Shown here in pieces: positions 30,225 through 41,015 of a DNA stretch of 62,311 nt. The notes beneath the pieces were generated by a model that had not been told where the DNA came from, searched no databases, and saw nothing but the letters and a program-made list of their open reading frames with translations. This stretch comes from a virus. Each line of letters starts with the position of its first letter. Positions within the stretch are counted from its first letter, which is position 1. The stretch covers positions 1-62,311 of IMG/VR virus record IMGVR_UViG_3300035199_000716; one strand, written 5' to 3'. The position numbers and the translations under genes are program-made.

Positions 30225-31845
30225 TGGCCATTACTCTAAACTTAAAAGCTTTGTCTTGTTCTGTCCACGCTAACAACTCTGGGTCATAAAAAGCAAACTT
30301 AATCGCATATTCATACCCCTGCTCGAGAATGCTCATATCTAAGTCAAAATAATTTCCAGATTTGTCAAAAGATAATCCAGTGCAATTGTGACTGCTAGTC
30401 CCGTGCGGAATTGCATCAAGGGCATCCCGAGTACGAATGACCCTGTAAGAAGCACTTATAATCGCTGTGGAGGGTACTACGGTGGTCGCCTTTGTGTATA
30501 CGGTGGGGTTCCAATTCTTTTCTCGAACAAACAAATTAAAGCGTGCAGTCTCTGTTCTTGTATATTTGTTTCTTAAATTTGTTATGTTAATAAAGTATTT
30601 GGGGATACGTACGTGGCTAAGGAATGAATTCGCTGACCCCGTTGTGATCGGTATTATGGAACCCGTGGCAAACTCTGTGGCGGACGCGTCACGGGAGGCG
30701 CCGCCGGGCTGGTTGGTCGAGCCAGTCCACCATACATCATAAAGCGTTTTAATGGAGTCAGTTGAAGCCGTGAGACCTACTGAAGCGGAGTATACGCCGG
30801 TTTCTACATATCCGCCGGTGATTGCATATTTCTCGTTGTAAAGTAGAAGCTTGGATCCGGAAGGTGCGACATTGCCGGCTGAACCCGAGTATAGGCTCAC
30901 CATAATGGAGCCAGTCGTACCAATAGCGGGAATGTTTCTCAGGCGCCCTCGCACATAATTGTATAAATACAATGTGTTTACGTTATCTTCTGCAAGACCT
31001 AGGGAGCTACTATAATAGAAGCCACCTCTGTCATCTCTCTTGGCTGAGTCCCAGCGAGCTTCAATCAGGGGGCGCCTATAAAAATACTGGGTCCCTCTTG
31101 CAAAAAATCTCTTGACGTAATAAGACGCCTCAATACCACCGGTAATGGGCAAAATACCACCAGTCTGCTTCGGTACATTATAATAGGTTTCATAAGAAGA
31201 AGATAGCATTATCCCAACGCCATAATTATTTATGTCGCCGGTGATCCAGTGCTCCACTAAGCCGGTTATGTCAACTTCTAAATCTTCCAAGCCGCTTTTA
31301 AAATCTTGTCTATACATCGGTGGTTTGGCGCGGGCATCAGAAGATGGATAGTCCCAATGAGTAGATGCGGTCAAATAATCTCCACCATAATCAGTCCAAG
31401 CAGTGGTGTTGGAGGCACTCATCCAATTAGAACCCGTCCCGTCTCGTGTGCTATCTTGGAAGTTTATCATGTCCATACCTGAACCTTCCTGCCAAGATCT
31501 CGATACCGCATGTATAGATAATGTATAGTTTTCGGGGACTGTTTGAGTGTGATAAGCGTTGGTCATCTTTAAATAAAAGTTTACGCTTCCAGAAGCCGGG
31601 ATTTTGCCTGCGGACCGGTCTGAGGAAACTGTGGCAATCGGAAATTTAATTAGGGCGCGTGAAAGCTCTTGAGATCCGAAGTTGGCCGAACTACTTTGTG
31701 GGTTTCGGCCCCATACAGAAAAAATCTGCACAATGTCAGCTTGCCCCATGTTTGAGCCGGTGGCGCGCTGGGCTACCTCTGGAGGACCCTTGAAAGCATT
31801 TGTAATAGTGTTATCTGCACTACCTGTGTATCTCCTAATCGCCAT
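30214..31845 (-). CDS. Tail/baseplate protein with DNRLRE-like carbohydrate-binding fold
   Basis: A 543-residue protein. The first 250 residues show the order of elements seen in DNRLRE/disaggregatase-type beta domains: an opening with A-D-N-T-I-T-N-A-F, L-S-I-H-A-V-S-R-S-W-Q-E-G-S-G, then V-D-I-T-G-L-V-E-H-W and Y-G-V-G-I-M-L-S-S. These domains bind polysaccharides. The remaining half is Ser/Thr-rich and beta-like. Its stop overlaps the giant protein's start by 11 nt and its own ATG overlaps the gp6-like stop by 1 nt, so it is translationally coupled in the baseplate set. Confidence 0.65.
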   Translation of the reverse strand: MAIRRYTGSADNTITNAFKGPPEVAQRATGSNMGQADIVQIFSVWGRNPQSSSANFGSQELSRALIKFPIATVSSDRSAGKIPASGSVNFYLKMTNAYHTQTVPENYTLSIHAVSRSWQEGSGMDMINFQDSTRDGTGSNWMSASNTTAWTDYGGDYLTASTHWDYPSSDARAKPPMYRQDFKSGLEDLEVDITGLVEHWITGDINNYGVGIMLSSSYETYYNVPKQTGGILPITGGIEASYYVKRFFARGTQYFYRRPLIEARWDSAKRDDRGGFYYSSSLGLAEDNVNTLYLYNYVRGRLRNIPAIGTTGSIMVSLYSGSAGNVAPSGSKLLLYNEKYAITGGYVETGVYSASVGLTASTDSIKTLYDVWWTGSTNQPGGASRDASATEFATGSIIPITTGSANSFLSHVRIPKYFINITNLRNKYTRTETARFNLFVREKNWNPTVYTKATTVVPSTAIISASYRVIRTRDALDAIPHGTSSHNCTGLSFDKSGNYFDLDMSILEQGYEYAIKFAFYDPELLAWTEQDKAFKFRVMANEY

Positions 31846-33641
31846 TACCTAACCTTCCCTATGATGTCTGTCTCTGGATATTTTAATTCTAAGATTGCAT
31901 TCTTCGGAACCACCACATAAGAGCCGTCAGAGGACAAGTTGTCGCTGATATCAATTGCGGCGGAAGAGTAGTTTCCCGAATTTTTGCCGACAACCTTGAC
32001 CTTGGTGACATCCAAAACACCTGATACTCCCTTCAATATTTCATAAATCTGACTGATATATATCGGTTCACCGATAAAGAATGGGGTAGAGAAGTGCGTT
32101 TTTAGAGCTTCGATGCAGTCATCCAGTGCTGTATATTTCTCAGCGGCCGCTTTTGGCTTAATAATAAACTCAACACCGAAGTTAAGAATATAAGGATCCA
32201 GTATATCAACAGTATCGTTAATCATTCTATAATTGTTTATCCAAGTTTTTAAATTATTTTTAATTGTTGAATTCGCTGCAATTAGTTTTCCGTTGGTGTC
32301 TTCCGAGACAACATACATATTTAGGTTTCTTTTTTGTGAATCCGGGTCGCGCTGGACCGAGACCCTTTTAATAGCACCATATTTAGAATGCATTCTGTAT
32401 GCTATGTTTTCGTAGTCGGCCTGTGTTACTGCTCTGTTCTGTGTTGGAAACGTATCGAATATTCTTTGCTTTACTTCTCCGGTGGAAGGGTACGTAACTA
32501 CTCCCACAATTGGCTGTTCATTGGTAACTTCTAGAGATGATATTATTGAGTTAACGTACGAGGAGTTCAAATCTTGTCTATTGCTAAACTCAAAGTTACT
32601 AGCATTTACAGAGTTCAAAGAACCAACTGCGACATTTGAATTTGAAGGACTGGTGGCCCTAAAGACAACTGTTAAAGTGGTATTCACTGGAACAATCCCA
32701 AATGATTCGTTTTGTGATATTCTTGTTGGGTCAAATGATAAGTCGGTTACATATTTCTTACCAAAAATATCTAGGGCTACATTTTGTGGATTGGCTACAA
32801 TATCAGAATTACCAGATTTTCCGCTTCCAAACTGCAATGTAACCTGATCCCTAGTGTGTTCGACAGTATATTTTCTAGATACCAAAAATGGCTTTATCAA
32901 AGACGGCACGTTGTCATCTTTAAAATTAGGGTTTATTATCTCTTTAAAAACCATATCTTGAGCTAAATAATCAACTTCAAAATATTGATTTCCCTCTGAG
33001 TCATACACGGAAATAACTTCTGACACATTGGGGGTCGTAAGTGTGGCTCGATAGAACCTTTCGAATGTACCCACCTCAACTGTTTCCGTAGAAAGCAGTC
33101 CAGACACGACATTGCCATAAGCTTTTACAGCATAATGTGTGGGCGCGCCAGTGGAAGAGTCGACTCTTGCAGCCACCGAAAGGTTTCTAGGATCGGAAAA
33201 ATCAATATTTTCTGTCAATATGAAGTTCTCGCCATTTTGAGATGAGAAAGAGGTACCTCTTTTCAAAATCGGTAGATATCTTGAATCTGTACCGAGACCC
33301 GCGCTGGATGCAGGAACAAGAATGAATACGGCAACCTGACCGTATGTTGAATCGCGGCCGGTGAACTTATAGCCTAGAGCACGACCATGACGCACCACAT
33401 TTCCAAACTGAAATGCGGTGTCAAGGAATGCTTCGTTAACATTATAGTCCAAATAGAAGGAGAGTTGATCTCCGATGTATGAAACAGCGTCGAGCATCAG
33501 TGAACCAAAAGAGGCCTCACTAAAGTCTTGAAAGCTGTCTGGGTAAAATCTTTCTGCGATGCCCATCAAATCGTCGCGAATTGTTTCAAAATCACGATGA
33601 GTATAGTCAATCGGCATTATTTTTTTCTGTATTTTAGGCAT
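31845..33641 (-). CDS. Baseplate wedge protein, gp6 / baseplate-J family
   Basis: A 598-residue protein of the T4 gp6/P2 gpJ family, which forms the inner ring of the contractile-tail baseplate. The N-terminus (PIDYTHRDFETIRDDL, then DFSEASFGSLMLDAVSYIGD and LSFYLDYNVNEAFLDTA) is the family's conserved opening. Further on, the region with FPTQNRAVTQADYENIAYRM is the characteristic J-core segment, followed by the C-terminal VxxxFxI-type strands. The length matches T4 gp6 (660) well. It follows the gp25-like gene by 16 nt, the usual order in contractile tails and related type VI systems. Confidence 0.92.
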   Translation of the reverse strand: MPKIQKKIMPIDYTHRDFETIRDDLMGIAERFYPDSFQDFSEASFGSLMLDAVSYIGDQLSFYLDYNVNEAFLDTAFQFGNVVRHGRALGYKFTGRDSTYGQVAVFILVPASSAGLGTDSRYLPILKRGTSFSSQNGENFILTENIDFSDPRNLSVAARVDSSTGAPTHYAVKAYGNVVSGLLSTETVEVGTFERFYRATLTTPNVSEVISVYDSEGNQYFEVDYLAQDMVFKEIINPNFKDDNVPSLIKPFLVSRKYTVEHTRDQVTLQFGSGKSGNSDIVANPQNVALDIFGKKYVTDLSFDPTRISQNESFGIVPVNTTLTVVFRATSPSNSNVAVGSLNSVNASNFEFSNRQDLNSSYVNSIISSLEVTNEQPIVGVVTYPSTGEVKQRIFDTFPTQNRAVTQADYENIAYRMHSKYGAIKRVSVQRDPDSQKRNLNMYVVSEDTNGKLIAANSTIKNNLKTWINNYRMINDTVDILDPYILNFGVEFIIKPKAAAEKYTALDDCIEALKTHFSTPFFIGEPIYISQIYEILKGVSGVLDVTKVKVVGKNSGNYSSAAIDISDNLSSDGSYVVVPKNAILELKYPETDIIGKVR

Positions 33642-33657
33642 TCAAAATTTCCTTACT

Positions 33658-34026
33658 TTAAATAGTAAACTCTAGCAAATCTGAGATATTTATGGACGGT
33701 ACCGAATATTTGATACTTATCTGTAGCGTGTTGAGATCAACGTGTTCGGTGATAAAATTAATTTCTTCAATTACAATTACGGGCAAGTATATTGATGTTT
33801 GTTCCATTATGTTGGCTTCAATATCGTCAAACGTACTCTGAGTGAACCCAGAAAAAAGATATGATTTAAGCCCGACACCAAAGCTTGGCTCCATAACTCT
33901 TTCGCCGCGCTCAGTTAACAGAAGCATCTTGAGATTCTGCTTTATAAGCGTGTGAAAGTCCTTAATCATGGTGAAGCCGTCGCCGCTATCTCTGGTAATC
34001 GGCAATTTAACCGCCAATGAAGCCAT
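33658..34026 (-). CDS. Baseplate wedge protein, gp25 / gpW family
   Basis: A 122-residue member of the gp25/gpW/TssE family that links the sheath's first ring to the baseplate. The diagnostic segment is LLLTERGERVMEPSFGVGL, containing the conserved E-P-x-F-G element, followed by the predicted helix and the two C-terminal strands (INFITEHVDLNTLQISI). Length is typical (T4 gp25 has 132 residues). It is followed directly by the gp6/J-like gene. Confidence 0.93.
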   Translation of the reverse strand: MASLAVKLPITRDSGDGFTMIKDFHTLIKQNLKMLLLTERGERVMEPSFGVGLKSYLFSGFTQSTFDDIEANIMEQTSIYLPVIVIEEINFITEHVDLNTLQISIKYSVPSINISDLLEFTI

Positions 34027-34047
34027 TTTTAGTCCTCACTATAAATA

Positions 34048-37000
34048 CTATGAATCTTTCTTTTTGCACATTTCACCGTTCTCATTAAACGGATTAGATT
34101 TTAATCTTCTTGTTTGCCACCATGGCAAAATTGCTCTAGAGGGGTCAATCTTGAACCTTTCTTTCATTTGCTGTACGTATTCTTTGGTAAGAGTACCCAT
34201 CTCTTCGTCGGCCATTGAGTCAAACTCCCGCGATCTATAGTGTACACGGAAAAGCCTCTTAATTGCAGACGCAGAATGCCTTAAGGCCTTCTTATCCCAG
34301 TTGTCCCAAGCCATGTGACTAAAAAGGCCGCCGGCTTTAAGGCGGTCGCCCTCGGCAGCCCAACCAGGCGCATATTTTAAGGTTGCCCCTTCGACCGTGG
34401 TAACAGTTTCTGTGCTCTCAAGGCCAAGCCAGTTTTCTCGGGTGACGTCGACGGACCCGAGTTCTAGCTCAGCATATGCTCCCGGCTTTATATCGGCACT
34501 CGAATTTGTCTCGGGATCAGACCATGCGACTTCATGGAAAAAGTCTCCATAGAGCGCGCCCTCGGCGACCGTTACTTCTCCAATAGATGGCATAAAGCCC
34601 ATATCTTGATAAATAGCCATTATTGATAACACCTTCTTGAAGGAAAATGCATAGTTCGTAACAAGTTTAAACTTCTGGTCTTCCTTGAGTTTTGCCAGCA
34701 AGCAATACAAGATCTTGCTATTGGCTTCAATACCTGTAAATGCGGTAACCGGAACATCTAATGCATCTATCTCTATGTTCGATATCGAATAGTCTGTACC
34801 ATCGATTGTCATACCGAAATCCAAACCATACCGCACACCCAGTTCGCCCTCGATGCCAATCTGGACATCCTCATCATTTGTTACAATTCTCATTGTTCCA
34901 GGGAAGCTTAATGATATGGGGCCACTACCAGCAGCCTTGACTTTGGCAACAGCAACGGCATTAGACAGCCTCTCGTTATCTACCTTAATATACTTATACA
35001 TGTAAAATGGTTGTTCGCTGCTTGGACCGGAAGAGGCGCCGCGGGCGCCGTCGGGGATATCTCCAAGTGCCGTGAACGTCACTTCCTGTGCGGCCTTGCC
35101 TTCCATACCTGCCTCTGGATCTGGGTAATCTTTCATCTGCACTTTTTCAACTCCCACGATTACTTTATTGGCGAATGGCCTTATTGCTTCGTGCTCTCCG
35201 TCGCTATGATATTCCCCAACCATATAGGTTGTGCCTCCATCTTGTTCATCTATATTTGCGTGATAATATCCAACATATGCAGAGCCATCCGGTAACGAGA
35301 ACTCGCCTCCATCTGTATAAAATGGCCCGGGCCACTCCCATCCAAGGCCGGCAGGATCAGGCTCTTCTTTCGTTGGAAGACCAGCAACAGCCTCTATCAC
35401 TGTGCCTTGAAGGTTGAGTTCGTTGTCGCCTAAAGCAGTAAAATTGGCCATGTAGTAATAGTCCAAGTCATATACTTCGGGGGCCATATCAAAATTTTCT
35501 AGGGTTTTTGAGTACTTGTTACCCATAAACTGCAGCTGTTCATTGACCAGCTCTTTAAGAATCAGCTTTGCGTCTTCCTGCGTTCTGTATATTGCTTCCA
35601 GATTTCTGCTTTCTCTGTAGCTTTTTAAGGTTTCAAACCAGCTAGCTTCGCCGCTGTACTTAGCGTTCATCAATTCATTACCATAAGGATAGTTAAACCT
35701 TTCTTGATAATCGTTTAGTCTTTCTAACGCATCCATCACGTGTTTTGGTACTTCTTCTTCCGCAATATCGCCGCTATCAATTCTGCGACCATATGTTTGT
35801 ACTGCCTGTTCCAAAAATGCAAACCAAAATTCATTATCTGAGAATGGGCTCCACAAGGACGTGGAGTCCCTGAAGTCTTCCTCCATGATTTCAACAACGT
35901 AAGAGGCATATATATTACTATAGTTATCCGGAAATTTGGGGGCAAACTTAGTAAACAGTGGGAGTCCCTTTATAAGATGGACGCTGGCATATACCCTAAT
36001 GGCCGCGGCAATAATCCCCTCGATTGTTGCCTTGGACTGTCGATGTAAAATTCTATTATATGGCCTTTCATCAACACAATCTGGATCTCCTCTAAGACGT
36101 ACGTCATCAGCCAGGGTCGGATATACCTCGCTTATTTTTGAAGCTATTTGATCAAAGTCCACAGCATTCGTTGAAGACGGATCGCACGGACTTAGTTCTG
36201 GAAACAGAACCTCAATCAAGCCTGAGTATCCGGCAGCTTTTCGGGGTCTAACATATATTGGTGGCTGCATATATGAGCCACCATATTGAGTTGGATTGAG
36301 GAAAAAGACTCTTGTATTTTGAGGGTGTGTTCCATTTTGTTCATTAATATACTGGTTTCTGCTCTTTCCTAATATCATGTCATCTTCTACTAATGGACGC
36401 TGGTCTGGGAGTTCTTCACCATTTGAATCATAATCTTTGACCGTTTTTTCAGAATATAAATCACCATTTTCATCCACATAATCAAAGTCAGTTATGTCCA
36501 GATCATCGAACGACATTCCATATTCCCAAGCTTTTGTGTTGCTTCCTATTTCTCTAGCAACAGCAGCAAATTGTGCTTCCATAAAGGCATCATATTTATC
36601 TTTGATGGTTGACTTACTTACTTTGGCATTGAACAAGTCATGCAACATATTAACTTGTGGGGAGTAGGGGTCTTGGCGCATAAAACTCTGACTTAAAGAT
36701 GGAAAGTTGTCTATTGATAAAAGTTCACCCTTATCAGGATCAGGGAAATATAAGGAGTCAAGGCCGTTGTCAACTGCTATAAACTCGGACTTTCTATGGC
36801 GCAGAATATCGTCTGTGTCCGACACAGTGGGGCCGGCGGAGGCTTTAGTCGCGGCGCCATCGCCGTTGTACCCGAAGGCATCTGGGGGTGGGGGATGGGT
36901 AGTGCTGGTGGTTGTTGCATTTTGATTGTAAAATTCAGTGAGGTATATTCTTACGTTATCATCTGGTCTGTTCGCATACGAGCCGGCCACCGAAGTTTCT

Positions 37001-40000
37001 ACCATGTCAGAAAAATATGCATTTACTCTAAACATATAACTCCAAGAGGAAGGCTTGAGCAACGGTGCATTTAAGCCCATACGATAGCCTCTGGAATTGT
37101 CTTTAAAATCAAGTGCGATATCTGGCTGATCTTTACGGGGCATTTTTATAAACCACAAGTTCTCTTGATCCCAATCTGGCGCCGTCCTTACATTATATCC
37201 CATGTCAGGCACATCTGTTAGCTCTACATCAGAAGTAGTGAAGAGGCTGTCGAACCCTAGGTTACTAAAGCTGACTGGCCACTTCTCTATTGCGCGCGGA
37301 GTATTGGTGCTTTCGAAGGCCATGGTCTCTTTAAGGTCCTCCGTTATTCTACCCAGCTTCAAACGCGAGTCTACTTCTAAACCTGCGGCCGCTCTATACT
37401 GATACATCAACCATTCAGCAACATATTTAGGATATGCGCCGCGTTGACTAGGAAGGCCAGCAACGGGAACACTCATAGCTTTCTCGACGGGGGCCGTGAG
37501 CATCCAACTGTTGTCTACATCTAAATAAAAGTCAACATAGTCTGAATCGCCTGCTACATCCACTTGATGCCTGGTAAATGGGTTACCCATCGTATCGGAT
37601 AGAACCATATTCAAGAAGCCCCATGAAGAGTCGACTCCGCCCCAGAGCCAGCCCATGAAACCGCCCGAACCAAGCATATCTCTTGCATATGCTTGCTGGA
37701 TCTTGTTAAGGTCTCCTTGAATGTTATTGTTGGCCGTGTTGATGGTACCCTCGGGCTCAAATGGCAAAATACCATTATTGCACCCCGGATCCGATTGAAG
37801 CGGTGGCATCTGCTCCATGACCGACGGACCAATTCCTTTCTGCATTAAGCTACTAACGGTGTCCAAGTCATCCAACATCGTGCCGCGCCAATTGTCAAAC
37901 ATCTCGTTACACTGTTCAGGAGTAGCGCGGCCTTCTAATAGTTGACACCTTAAAGCCTTGAAATTCTCCATTTGGTCTGGAGTGGCGCAAAGAGTCGGGT
38001 TTGCTGGGTCGAGGGCTGCCTCGGCGCCGAGAGTTTCCAGAGCCAAATCCATATCATCTCTTAACTGAGCCGGGATCAGGAAGCCAATATTTTCGAAGAA
38101 TCGACCGATAGATCGCTTATTTGGAAGTGCATCCCGGTATTCTGGATATCCATTTTCAACAATTTGGTCTGCAATTATCAGGAATGTTTCTGAAGGTTTG
38201 CCCAAAACCGCGGACGACATCTCGGCTTGTGTGGCTGCGGCCGACAAGTCTTCAGCAAATGTAAGGGCTCTTTCGGGATTTGTAAATGCTTGGCCACCAA
38301 CACCCAGGTTGGCTATCAACTGTACAACTGTATCTTCTACTTCTTGTGTGGGAGTTTCTGGCCCGCAGATTGAATCTTTAATAATATCTGTCAGAGTGGT
38401 GGTACCGGCTATCTGTGCTGGCAGTGACGCAACAAACTGTCCTGCAATTTCCAGGGCCTTACAGATGGCTTTACCAAGAAGCTCACATACCTTGACAATT
38501 ATCATTACTTGAAGTTTGAATATTAACTCACGGAGCTTTGTTTTCAAATATTCGAACAGTTTTCCCCATGGATCCACCACAATGGGGTACCACCAACCTG
38601 GCCACATCAAACGCGGCATCGTAATTTCGGCATTATTTCTACAAAATGGAAGTGTAATACTTTTTACGAAGTCATCGAGGCCTGGGTTAAACAATGGTGG
38701 TCTCGGGCAGTCTATCGATGTAATAAGGAACGATATGATTTGAGCACCAGGGAAATCGTTCAGCTTATCTAATAGGGCCAAATAGTTTTCTGAATATTCT
38801 TCCAACAATGCAAGGATATAGGCTTGAAAAATATTGTTCGGGTCAAGGCCCTGCTCTTTTGCCACCGCAGCCGCATCCAGGGACTTTGCAATAGTCCTTT
38901 TAGTTTCGCTTGCTTGATTTTCAGCCATCTTCTGCAGATTTCTTTCCATGGGTGATTCGATAGCCACGTCGTTGCCGCCAACCGGGTTTTCCTTGGCGCG
39001 GGCTTTCTGTGCTGCGACGAGTTCCGGGTCTTCCCAGGGCTTGGTGAACGAGACCTTTCCGAAGAACCTGTTTCCACTTTCTTTTTGCTCTGCCTTTTCT
39101 TTATCTTCAACCCTTGCGCGCTCTTCGGCGGTCATGCGCGACTTTTCGTCACTTGTGTATGTTCTGGTCCAGTCTTTGGTGGTTTTCCCCTCTTCTAGGT
39201 TTCTCCTAACCAGTTCATCAAGTTTCTTTTGTTTCTCGGGGGACAGGCCAACAAATAATTTTCCAAAATCGTCATAAGTCATCGCAGAAAGAGCGTTCTT
39301 TAACATTATACCCAGAGCCTTTTCCAGAGACAAACCCTTGGTCAGACACTCAACTGTCGACACTAAAAGGTCAAACATCCCGCAAACTTTAATTCTTTCA
39401 AACGACATAGCCGAAATTTGATCTTCTAAATCTCCTACCGACTGAGCCTCTCCTTTTACACCCATCATCATTCTCGTACAAAAATGAGCGAATACCTGAT
39501 CACGGGGGTCGATCTCTTTATTTGCTTGCATAAGTGCTGCTGACCACATGGTGGTTTTTTTCTTGGGTTCTTTCTTGTTTTTCTTAGGTGGGGCTGGTGG
39601 GGCTTTCTTGCCCTGACGTGGCTCTGGTGCGGGGGCGCCACCCTGTGCACCTACGCCTTGGCCTACTTCCTTTTTATCTTCGTTAACTGCATCTTTATCT
39701 GTTTGGCATAGGCTAGCATGAAATTCATAGGCTATGGCGTCTCCGATAGTAAACATTTGATCTAAAACGAATTGGCCTAATTGTTTTCCTTCGTTAGCTA
39801 AAGCATTTGCAACACATGTGGTGGTACTGGTTTCGCCGCTGGGCATTATTTGGCCGGCGCCGGGGCCGACGGTGCGAAGCTTGGGATATGTATACTTCTG
39901 AACCATTTCAAGCCATGGTTGCTCTTGGCGCGCCTTTAGGTCTGAGGCTATCTCCGATAGTTTCATAAAATACGCGACCGCAGTGGAATCTCGCCAACCG

Positions 40001-41004
40001 GGCATCGTGGCTAGCCCCTCAACTCTATCCTTACCAAACTCTATGGGCATCTCATTACACATGTCGGTCCAAATTGTTATTTTCTTAAGTTTATATTCAC
40101 CCGTCACTGTGAATTCTATGTGTTCAACATTTTGAGATGTTAGACCCCAGGTGCCCGTATTTGGTATATTGTACCCTCGCTCATTGAGCCAGCTATCTAA
40201 CTCCGTTTGCACGATACTTACTTGCCCATACATATCAAATGGTCCCGCATCTCCGTAATCTTCTAAGTTAAATATCCTTCCTGAATCCTTAAATACCAAG
40301 TTCGAGCTTTCTAGCATTCGATATACCTTTAAGTATCTGTTCCACAAATGAAGGCCTTTTCGTACTGTTATTTGGTCTTTTACCATATCTCCAACCGCAT
40401 ATTTAACGGTTTGATCACCGAGTTCGGCCTCATCATCTTCTTGTTCAGGTGGTGCGTCTGGTAGATCTTCAAGCACGCTATATTCTACTGAGTATAACAG
40501 CTGGACATAGGAGCCCGGATTTGGTGCTAAATAATATTCGGTTTTTTCAAGAGCATCGCTAATTTTTTGAACCGACTCGTCTGATTTATCCTTCCCTTTC
40601 CAATCTAAAAGCGCGCGAATGGCGCCCTTTCTTGGCTCTCCTTTACGATGAGGAACTGACTGTAGCCAGTCTGGCGGCAGTGAGTGATCGGCATTATTGT
40701 CCCACTCGGAGGCATAGTGTTCCCATATATTATCCAACGCTTCGGCGGCGGCCTTTTTGGTTGCTCCCGCTTTGTAACCCAAAGTCTTTTCTTTGGTCAT
40801 ATATGAAATTTGATATTTACATAACTTTTCATTTAAAAAGGGTTGTGATTGGTTCCTAGCTTTCCAATCTGGGACAGAGGCGTTTGGATTGGGGGAGCAC
40901 GGTAAACATGTATTAACTCTTGGTTTTGCCGGTTCTGGGCATACATCTGGCAACATATCCCCATTTGCGTCTTGCCACTTTAAAAATTTTGATTCTTCAG
41001 CCAT
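34048..41004 (-). CDS. Very large baseplate-region structural protein
   Basis: A 2318-residue protein of unknown specific role between the tip proteins and gp25. The N-terminus has a cysteine cluster (CPEP, CLPCSPNP, within residues 22-40). Residues about 262-300 (VQTELDSWLNERGYN, then TGTWG) resemble a peptidoglycan-binding type 1 repeat. Residues about 440-520 are Lys/Pro/Gln-rich linker. Around 840-890 there is a long hydrophobic helix region (LQVMIIVKVCELLGKAICKALE) that could be buried helix or membrane-active. The remainder is mixed alpha/beta. Location suggests a hub or wedge scaffold, possibly with cell-wall contact; this is inference. Confidence 0.6.
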   Translation of the reverse strand: MAEESKFLKWQDANGDMLPDVCPEPAKPRVNTCLPCSPNPNASVPDWKARNQSQPFLNEKLCKYQISYMTKEKTLGYKAGATKKAAAEALDNIWEHYASEWDNNADHSLPPDWLQSVPHRKGEPRKGAIRALLDWKGKDKSDESVQKISDALEKTEYYLAPNPGSYVQLLYSVEYSVLEDLPDAPPEQEDDEAELGDQTVKYAVGDMVKDQITVRKGLHLWNRYLKVYRMLESSNLVFKDSGRIFNLEDYGDAGPFDMYGQVSIVQTELDSWLNERGYNIPNTGTWGLTSQNVEHIEFTVTGEYKLKKITIWTDMCNEMPIEFGKDRVEGLATMPGWRDSTAVAYFMKLSEIASDLKARQEQPWLEMVQKYTYPKLRTVGPGAGQIMPSGETSTTTCVANALANEGKQLGQFVLDQMFTIGDAIAYEFHASLCQTDKDAVNEDKKEVGQGVGAQGGAPAPEPRQGKKAPPAPPKKNKKEPKKKTTMWSAALMQANKEIDPRDQVFAHFCTRMMMGVKGEAQSVGDLEDQISAMSFERIKVCGMFDLLVSTVECLTKGLSLEKALGIMLKNALSAMTYDDFGKLFVGLSPEKQKKLDELVRRNLEEGKTTKDWTRTYTSDEKSRMTAEERARVEDKEKAEQKESGNRFFGKVSFTKPWEDPELVAAQKARAKENPVGGNDVAIESPMERNLQKMAENQASETKRTIAKSLDAAAVAKEQGLDPNNIFQAYILALLEEYSENYLALLDKLNDFPGAQIISFLITSIDCPRPPLFNPGLDDFVKSITLPFCRNNAEITMPRLMWPGWWYPIVVDPWGKLFEYLKTKLRELIFKLQVMIIVKVCELLGKAICKALEIAGQFVASLPAQIAGTTTLTDIIKDSICGPETPTQEVEDTVVQLIANLGVGGQAFTNPERALTFAEDLSAAATQAEMSSAVLGKPSETFLIIADQIVENGYPEYRDALPNKRSIGRFFENIGFLIPAQLRDDMDLALETLGAEAALDPANPTLCATPDQMENFKALRCQLLEGRATPEQCNEMFDNWRGTMLDDLDTVSSLMQKGIGPSVMEQMPPLQSDPGCNNGILPFEPEGTINTANNNIQGDLNKIQQAYARDMLGSGGFMGWLWGGVDSSWGFLNMVLSDTMGNPFTRHQVDVAGDSDYVDFYLDVDNSWMLTAPVEKAMSVPVAGLPSQRGAYPKYVAEWLMYQYRAAAGLEVDSRLKLGRITEDLKETMAFESTNTPRAIEKWPVSFSNLGFDSLFTTSDVELTDVPDMGYNVRTAPDWDQENLWFIKMPRKDQPDIALDFKDNSRGYRMGLNAPLLKPSSWSYMFRVNAYFSDMVETSVAGSYANRPDDNVRIYLTEFYNQNATTTSTTHPPPPDAFGYNGDGAATKASAGPTVSDTDDILRHRKSEFIAVDNGLDSLYFPDPDKGELLSIDNFPSLSQSFMRQDPYSPQVNMLHDLFNAKVSKSTIKDKYDAFMEAQFAAVAREIGSNTKAWEYGMSFDDLDITDFDYVDENGDLYSEKTVKDYDSNGEELPDQRPLVEDDMILGKSRNQYINEQNGTHPQNTRVFFLNPTQYGGSYMQPPIYVRPRKAAGYSGLIEVLFPELSPCDPSSTNAVDFDQIASKISEVYPTLADDVRLRGDPDCVDERPYNRILHRQSKATIEGIIAAAIRVYASVHLIKGLPLFTKFAPKFPDNYSNIYASYVVEIMEEDFRDSTSLWSPFSDNEFWFAFLEQAVQTYGRRIDSGDIAEEEVPKHVMDALERLNDYQERFNYPYGNELMNAKYSGEASWFETLKSYRESRNLEAIYRTQEDAKLILKELVNEQLQFMGNKYSKTLENFDMAPEVYDLDYYYMANFTALGDNELNLQGTVIEAVAGLPTKEEPDPAGLGWEWPGPFYTDGGEFSLPDGSAYVGYYHANIDEQDGGTTYMVGEYHSDGEHEAIRPFANKVIVGVEKVQMKDYPDPEAGMEGKAAQEVTFTALGDIPDGARGASSGPSSEQPFYMYKYIKVDNERLSNAVAVAKVKAAGSGPISLSFPGTMRIVTNDEDVQIGIEGELGVRYGLDFGMTIDGTDYSISNIEIDALDVPVTAFTGIEANSKILYCLLAKLKEDQKFKLVTNYAFSFKKVLSIMAIYQDMGFMPSIGEVTVAEGALYGDFFHEVAWSDPETNSSADIKPGAYAELELGSVDVTRENWLGLESTETVTTVEGATLKYAPGWAAEGDRLKAGGLFSHMAWDNWDKKALRHSASAIKRLFRVHYRSREFDSMADEEMGTLTKEYVQQMKERFKIDPSRAILPWWQTRRLKSNPFNENGEMCKKKDS

Positions 41005-41015
41005 TTCTTGTTGTC

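Noticed and set aside
33655-33662. Recurring TATTTA-like sequence ahead of several structural start codons
   Set aside because: At two of the junctions it is simply the coding end of the upstream gene (Ile plus stop codon), so it is not a conserved regulatory element.
34040-34047. TATAAATA on the plus strand, a full match to the T4 late promoter
   Set aside because: No plus-strand gene follows it. In this AT-rich genome one 8-bp match between genes can be chance, although antisense transcription cannot be excluded.
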